From Oceanobacillus jordanicus (GTDB taxonomy: Bacteria; Bacillota; Bacilli; Bacillales; Amphibacillaceae): a stretch of DNA of 64,000 nt. The DNA lies in NCBI RefSeq assembly GCF_022095695.1, contig NZ_JAIFZM010000001.1:248001-312000 (forward strand). Reading direction: 5' to 3'. Made by a program: the position numbers and the translations under genes. Below are positions 60,798 through 64,000 of this stretch, one piece after another. The stretch's first letter is position 1. Each line of letters starts with the position of its first letter. The notes under the pieces are model-generated. The model did not search any database and was not told the origin of the DNA. It saw nothing but the letters and a program-made list of their open reading frames with translations.

Positions 60798-61295
60798 ATG
60801 GAAAGGGTATCCTTACTGTTTTATTCCGCTGAAAATAAGGCTCAGATGCAATCGTATCATTTAACGAAGCAGCAATTAGAGTATACAGCGCATCCAATCG
60901 ATGCACTGAAAAAATGTAAGGAAGATCCAAGTCGGTACCCTGTAGTCATTTTAACCGGAACAGTTCCTGCGGGATTTTTCGTACTTCATGAAAAGGAAGG
61001 GGTACGACCCTATTCGAAAAATCCTAACGCTATTCTATTGCGTGCCTACTCTGTTCAAACAGCATTTCAAGGTAAAGGTATTGCAAAAAGTTCTATTGAA
61101 CTACTCACTTTGTTTTTAGCAGAATCATTCCCAACGATAGATGAAATTGTTCTGGCCGTTAATAGTGCAAATGGTGTCGCACAGCAATTATATAAAAAGA
61201 GCGGTTTCCGTGATACAGGTAGAAAAATCAATGGGAAATCAGGTGAACAATATATTTTTTCTAAGGTATTAAATTTAAAGACAGGCTATCCATAA
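60798..61295 (+). CDS. GNAT-family N-acetyltransferase
   Basis: The protein has 165 residues. AYSVQTAFQGKGIAKSSIELL is the acetyl-CoA pyrophosphate-binding Q/RxxGxG/A segment (given in part), and AVNSANGVAQQLYKKSGF the C-terminal signature. It transfers an acetyl group to an unknown amine. The ATG at 60798 has GAAAGGTG upstream. With four bases between it and the MerR-methyltransferase gene the two are co-expressed, which suggests two group-transfer enzymes acting on the same type of compound. Confidence 0.85.
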   Translation: MERVSLLFYSAENKAQMQSYHLTKQQLEYTAHPIDALKKCKEDPSRYPVVILTGTVPAGFFVLHEKEGVRPYSKNPNAILLRAYSVQTAFQGKGIAKSSIELLTLFLAESFPTIDEIVLAVNSANGVAQQLYKKSGFRDTGRKINGKSGEQYIFSKVLNLKTGYP

Positions 61296-61309
61296 AGGAC
61301 AGCCTGTCT
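61279..61309. terminator. Terminator between GNAT and amidase genes
   Basis: AGACAGGCT pairs with AGCCTGTCT. The left arm overlaps the GNAT stop region and serves convergent genes. Confidence 0.6.
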
Positions 61310-61313
61310 ACAT

Positions 61314-62423
61314 TTAATGAAAGTAATTTACCAATCCGTCTGCAATTGCTTCTGCAACCTGGTGGTGATAACCGGTAGTCTGAATGGTTGCATAGTCACC
61401 AGGATTTGTGAGAAAGCCTAGTTCAAGTAATATTGCTGGTGCATTATTCTTGCGTAACACCCGAAACTCTTCTTGAAATAACCCACGGTTATAAAGTGGG
61501 AGAGATCCGGATAGTTTATTTTGAATATCCTCTGCTAATGCATGGTCTTTATTCAGGGAGGAGTAATAAGTGCCTATGCCTTGAACCGATTGGACGGGAA
61601 ACGCGTTATAATGAATACTAATAAAAGCATCTGTATTATATGTGTTGCTTATCTCTGCGCGCCTGTCGAGTGAGAGGAAGGTGTCCTTGCTTCTAGTTTG
61701 AATGACAGTAGCTCCCTTAGCGCTTAAGACTTTAGCAACTTCGCTTGCTGTTTGACTATTTACTGTTTTTTCTTCCGTACCATTTAGTCCAATGGCGCCT
61801 GGATCTTTTCCTCCATGCCCTGCATCAATTACGATATTATACCCATCAAGTGGGCTGCTAGTGGAAACCCCTTTTACCTCTTCGGCAACAGTTCCCGTCT
61901 TCTTGCCGGTTTGCTCCTCGGAAGCATCCGCCTTACTCGATTTGTCCGTTAACCACGAGGCAATCCATCCCGTTGAACCATCGTGTAGTTTAATTTTGTA
62001 CCAATCAGCTTCTGTCTCTACCATGCTGTATGTATCACCTATAGTGGCAGAACCCACAATGGCAAAGTCTGTACTTGGGCCTGAACGGATATAAACACTT
62101 TGACCTGTTACCATAAGCTCTTGAGATTCATTTTTTGTAATGGTGTTCTCTTTTTTCTTGGTTAAATAATGTGCTGCAACCCATGCTTCCTCGCCATCAT
62201 AATAGGTTTGTAGCCAGCCATAATGTTCATTAAAGGCAATTACCTGGTCTCCTTTATGTAATTTGCCGATTACAGGGCCCGTGCTAGATGGCTCACTTCT
62301 TACGTTTAATACAATGTCGCCAACTTCATAGACGTCACCACTTTCTGCACTCCCTTGTTTTGGTAGGGAGATAAAGGTTCCGACTAAGACAATAAAAATA
62401 ATAAGTGCTTTACTAATCTTCAT
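61314..62423 (-). CDS. Secreted N-acetylmuramoyl-L-alanine amidase with two SH3 domains
   Basis: The protein has 369 residues. The signal peptide is about 1-26 (ending QGSA-ES). Two bacterial SH3 domains follow (about 30-90 with LNVRSEPSSTGPVIGKL, and about 105-160 with VYIRSGPSTDFAIVG). A linker leads to an Amidase_3 domain (about 195-369). Zinc ligands are visible in DAGHGGKDPGA, GTEEKTVN and SIHYNA, and the catalytic Glu in LLELGFLTNP. It cuts the amide between muramic acid and L-Ala in peptidoglycan. GGAGG precedes the ATG. It is monocistronic and divergent from the small ORF below. Confidence 0.93.
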   Translation of the reverse strand: MKISKALIIFIVLVGTFISLPKQGSAESGDVYEVGDIVLNVRSEPSSTGPVIGKLHKGDQVIAFNEHYGWLQTYYDGEEAWVAAHYLTKKKENTITKNESQELMVTGQSVYIRSGPSTDFAIVGSATIGDTYSMVETEADWYKIKLHDGSTGWIASWLTDKSSKADASEEQTGKKTGTVAEEVKGVSTSSPLDGYNIVIDAGHGGKDPGAIGLNGTEEKTVNSQTASEVAKVLSAKGATVIQTRSKDTFLSLDRRAEISNTYNTDAFISIHYNAFPVQSVQGIGTYYSSLNKDHALAEDIQNKLSGSLPLYNRGLFQEEFRVLRKNNAPAILLELGFLTNPGDYATIQTTGYHHQVAEAIADGLVNYFH

Positions 62424-62573
62424 GATAGCCTCCTTTAATTGAATAACTTTATTATGGCATAGTATTTTCCTAGATTGCTAGAAATTAAACGTGCTTTATA
62501 GAAAACAAATCGGAAGGACTAGAATATAGTAAGAAATGAGAAGGAAGCAGGAAAAGGAGGACCATTGTAGAAT

Positions 62574-62801
62574 ATGTTTAGGTAAGAAGAACTTTTAAAG
62601 CGTGGAGAAACTACGAGAAAAGTGATCAGAGACTTGTGGACACAACCACACTCCTATCTATTTTTAGGAGTTGTATTATATTTTACACCTGTAGGATTTG
62701 GCTTTAAATTAGTGGTAATGGGAGCCCTGACTGTGTTGGGGCCATTAAATGTAGGTTACAACTACTACATGTGGAAAAAAAGAGAAGCGAAGGTAAACTA
62801 A
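62574..62801 (+). pseudogene. Small membrane protein gene, possibly interrupted by an early stop
   Basis: AAAAGGAGG (about 62551-62559) is followed by ATG 62574, but codon 4 is TAA (M-F-R-stop). The same frame then continues without a stop to 62801: EELLKRGETTRKVIRDLW, two hydrophobic stretches (YLFLGVVLYFTPVGFGF; VVMGALTVLGPLNVGY) and a basic tail MWKKREAKVN. Either CAA or another codon mutated to TAA and this is a pseudogene, or the gene starts at GTG 62622, giving 59 residues with a weak ribosome-binding site. The hydrophobic pattern supports a real small membrane protein. I do not recognise the family. Confidence 0.5.
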
Positions 62802-62830
62802 AAACAGCTGTCCAAGCGGGCAGCTGTTTT
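62801..62830. terminator. Bidirectional terminator before the FMN reductase gene
   Basis: AAAACAGCTG (62801-62810) pairs with CAGCTGTTTT (62821-62830). Confidence 0.78.
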
Positions 62831-62838
62831 AATAGAAA

Positions 62839-63378
62839 TTATTGAAGTTCGCTAATTAACGTTGAAGCAGCTTCCAGTGCACGGCGGTCATCTACTATCG
62901 CTCCAGGCTTCCGGGCCTCTCCAATGACATAGCCTCCCACTTTTGTACCGTAGAATTGGCAGATGTATGTCAGTTGTTGTATAAGGGGCAAGCCTTTTAC
63001 AGTTGGTTGGTCCCCGCCAACAAGAATGAAGTAGGCTTTCTTTTTACCCAGTTCTTCTCGAAAGTGGGCGTAATTCGTATCCCTCATTACTTGGGACCAA
63101 CGATCAATAAATACTTTTAGTGGGCCGGCCATTCCATACCAGTAAATAGGGGTAGCAAAAACAATGATGTCATGTTCGAGCATTTGATCAACCAATTGTA
63201 AATGATCATCCTGTGTGTCGGGAAACCCTTCTGGTGAATGGCGTAAGTCTGTAATAGGCTGAATCTCATAATCCCTTAAATAGAAATGGGTGGCCTTATC
63301 CTTTGGTACGGCCTGATAAGCTAGATATTCCGTATTTCCTTTTTCTCTTGTGGAGCCGTGAAATACAGCGATCTTCAT
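62839..63378 (-). CDS. NAD(P)H-dependent FMN reductase-like flavoprotein (YwqN-like)
   Basis: The protein has 179 residues with a flavodoxin-like fold. HGSTREKGNTEYLA is the FMN phosphate loop and ATPIYWYGMAGPLKVFIDR the second signature (partially variable). It is like B. subtilis YwqN and related NADPH-dependent reductases that reduce flavin, quinone or nitro compounds. The start ATG 63378 has AAGGAGGG upstream. The gene is monocistronic. Confidence 0.85.
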   Translation of the reverse strand: MKIAVFHGSTREKGNTEYLAYQAVPKDKATHFYLRDYEIQPITDLRHSPEGFPDTQDDHLQLVDQMLEHDIIVFATPIYWYGMAGPLKVFIDRWSQVMRDTNYAHFREELGKKKAYFILVGGDQPTVKGLPLIQQLTYICQFYGTKVGGYVIGEARKPGAIVDDRRALEAASTLISELQ

Positions 63379-63575
63379 TAAATACCCTCCTTGTTTTTCG
63401 AGCTTTGCTGCATACTATTGCTACCATAACAGTGGTTGGAGGATAAGTTTCATTCATTGAGGTATATAGTAGCGGTCTAATTAAGTTTATTCATCATAAT
63501 GTAATTTAGAAGTAAAGTTCTTTTCTAGTTAGGTTAAAAAAGTCCTATAATGGGAGTTGGAGTCGTGACCGTGGA

Positions 63576-63615
63576 TTTGAAAAACGGGAGAGGCTTCCCA
63601 CTCCCGTTTTTCAAA
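63576..63615. terminator. Terminator after the ABC permease gene (minus strand)
   Basis: TTTGAAAAACGGGAG (63576-63590) pairs with CTCCCGTTTTTCAAA (63601-63615). The perfect 15-bp stem ends the partial gene next to it. Confidence 0.82.
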
Positions 63616-63616
63616 T

Positions 63617-64000
63617 TTAAGCTTTAAGCCATTTTATGATTTCCCCTGGGGTCGCATTTTTTCCGTACATCAGAATACCCACTTTGAATATTTTTCCTGC
63701 CAGCTTCATGAATGCCCAAACACTTATAGCAAGAATAGCTAAGGAGATTCCAATTTCAATCCATGGCCATTCTTCTAGTGTGGTTAAGCGAAGCAGCAGG
63801 ACTGCAGGCGATGTGAATGGAATATAGGTACCTATTTGGGCCATAAGTCCACTTGGGTCACTTAATACAGGCCCGATAAAGACAAATGGTAAAAACGGTA
63901 GCATCATGACAAAGCCTTGGAAGTTTCCTGCAGTTGTAACATCAGCCATCGTCGCTCCAATACCTACAAAGATAGAAGCGAATAGGAGATAGCCAAGAAT
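63617..64000 (-). CDS. ABC transporter permease, ABC-2/NatB-like (start outside window)
   Basis: Only the C-terminal 127 residues are visible. The frame is open beyond base 64000, so the start lies further right. Three or more membrane helices are seen, with ADVTTAGNFQGFVMMLPFLP (shown in part) and SPAVLLLRLTT, which resemble the C-terminal part of NatB/YhaP-type ABC-2 permeases. These export Na+ or other compounds with a NatA-like ATPase. The partner ATPase should lie outside the window. Substrate unknown. Confidence 0.75.
   Translation of the reverse strand: MLGYLLFASIFVGIGATMADVTTAGNFQGFVMMLPFLPFVFIGPVLSDPSGLMAQIGTYIPFTSPAVLLLRLTTLEEWPWIEIGISLAILAISVWAFMKLAGKIFKVGILMYGKNATPGEIIKWLKA

Overview
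This window looks like chromosome of a low-GC Gram-positive bacterium of the family Bacillaceae. The likely neighbourhood is the halotolerant or alkaliphilic genera around Oceanobacillus, Virgibacillus and Ornithinibacillus. The inference rests on Shine-Dalgarno-rich starts, many Bacillus-type genes (des-desK-desR, htpX, yutJ-like, CYP152-type P450, class Ib nrd genes), a sigma-B-like promoter, ykkC and yybP-ykoY riboswitches, and a sodium-oriented gene set (NhaC antiporter, NaChBac-type sodium channel, alanine/sodium symporter). I see no rRNA, tRNA, transposase, phage gene or CRISPR array. Both ends of the window cut through a gene.

Layout. 1-4650: NhaC antiporter (partial), a radical SAM protein, an SDR protein, two DUF1538 membrane proteins and two intergenic repeat elements. 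4800-7550: argG-argH behind a tandem ARG-box promoter. 7640-10620: a manganese riboswitch with terminator ahead of a P-type cation ATPase. 10700-16290: lrgAB-like pair, NDH-2-like enzyme, thioesterase, DinG-like helicase, HAD phosphatase. 16400-18710: ArsR-type regulator and MFS exporter. 18716-21701: the desaturase and its DesK/DesR thermosensor. 21860-25705: htpX, wrbA, a 21-bp tandem array and a peroxygenase P450. 25833-28958: M14-like peptidase, sodium channel, luciferase-like monooxygenase. 29289-35654: gltA-gltB. 35841-42033: rlmN, a GGDEF protein, katE under a sigma-B-like promoter, and an AGCS symporter. 42100-44290: a ParM-like actin, a ParR-like adaptor and an upstream array of GTAAACA-type repeats. 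44544-47757: ECF sigma factor, membrane anti-sigma candidate and asparagine synthetase. 47826-51370: DUF421, LemA, DUF3137 and metallo-hydrolase genes. 51600-55612: a class Ib ribonucleotide reductase operon with an NrdR box and a structured leader. 55677-58293: phosphoesterase, P-loop protein, and a guanidine-I riboswitch controlling a paired SMR exporter. 58339-64000: YcdB-like protein, MerR-methyltransferase fusion, GNAT, cell-wall amidase, a small membrane ORF that may be broken, an FMN reductase and an ABC permease (partial).

The most unusual items are four. The first is the apparently complete, chromosomally placed type II (actin-based) partition cassette at 42100-44290, with no plasmid genes near it. 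The second is the perfectly phased 26-unit, 21-bp (42-bp higher-order) array at 23761-24306. The third is a dispersed repeat lodged between a guanidine riboswitch and the exporter genes it controls. The fourth is an ECF sigma/anti-sigma pair apparently co-transcribed with an AsnB-type amidotransferase.
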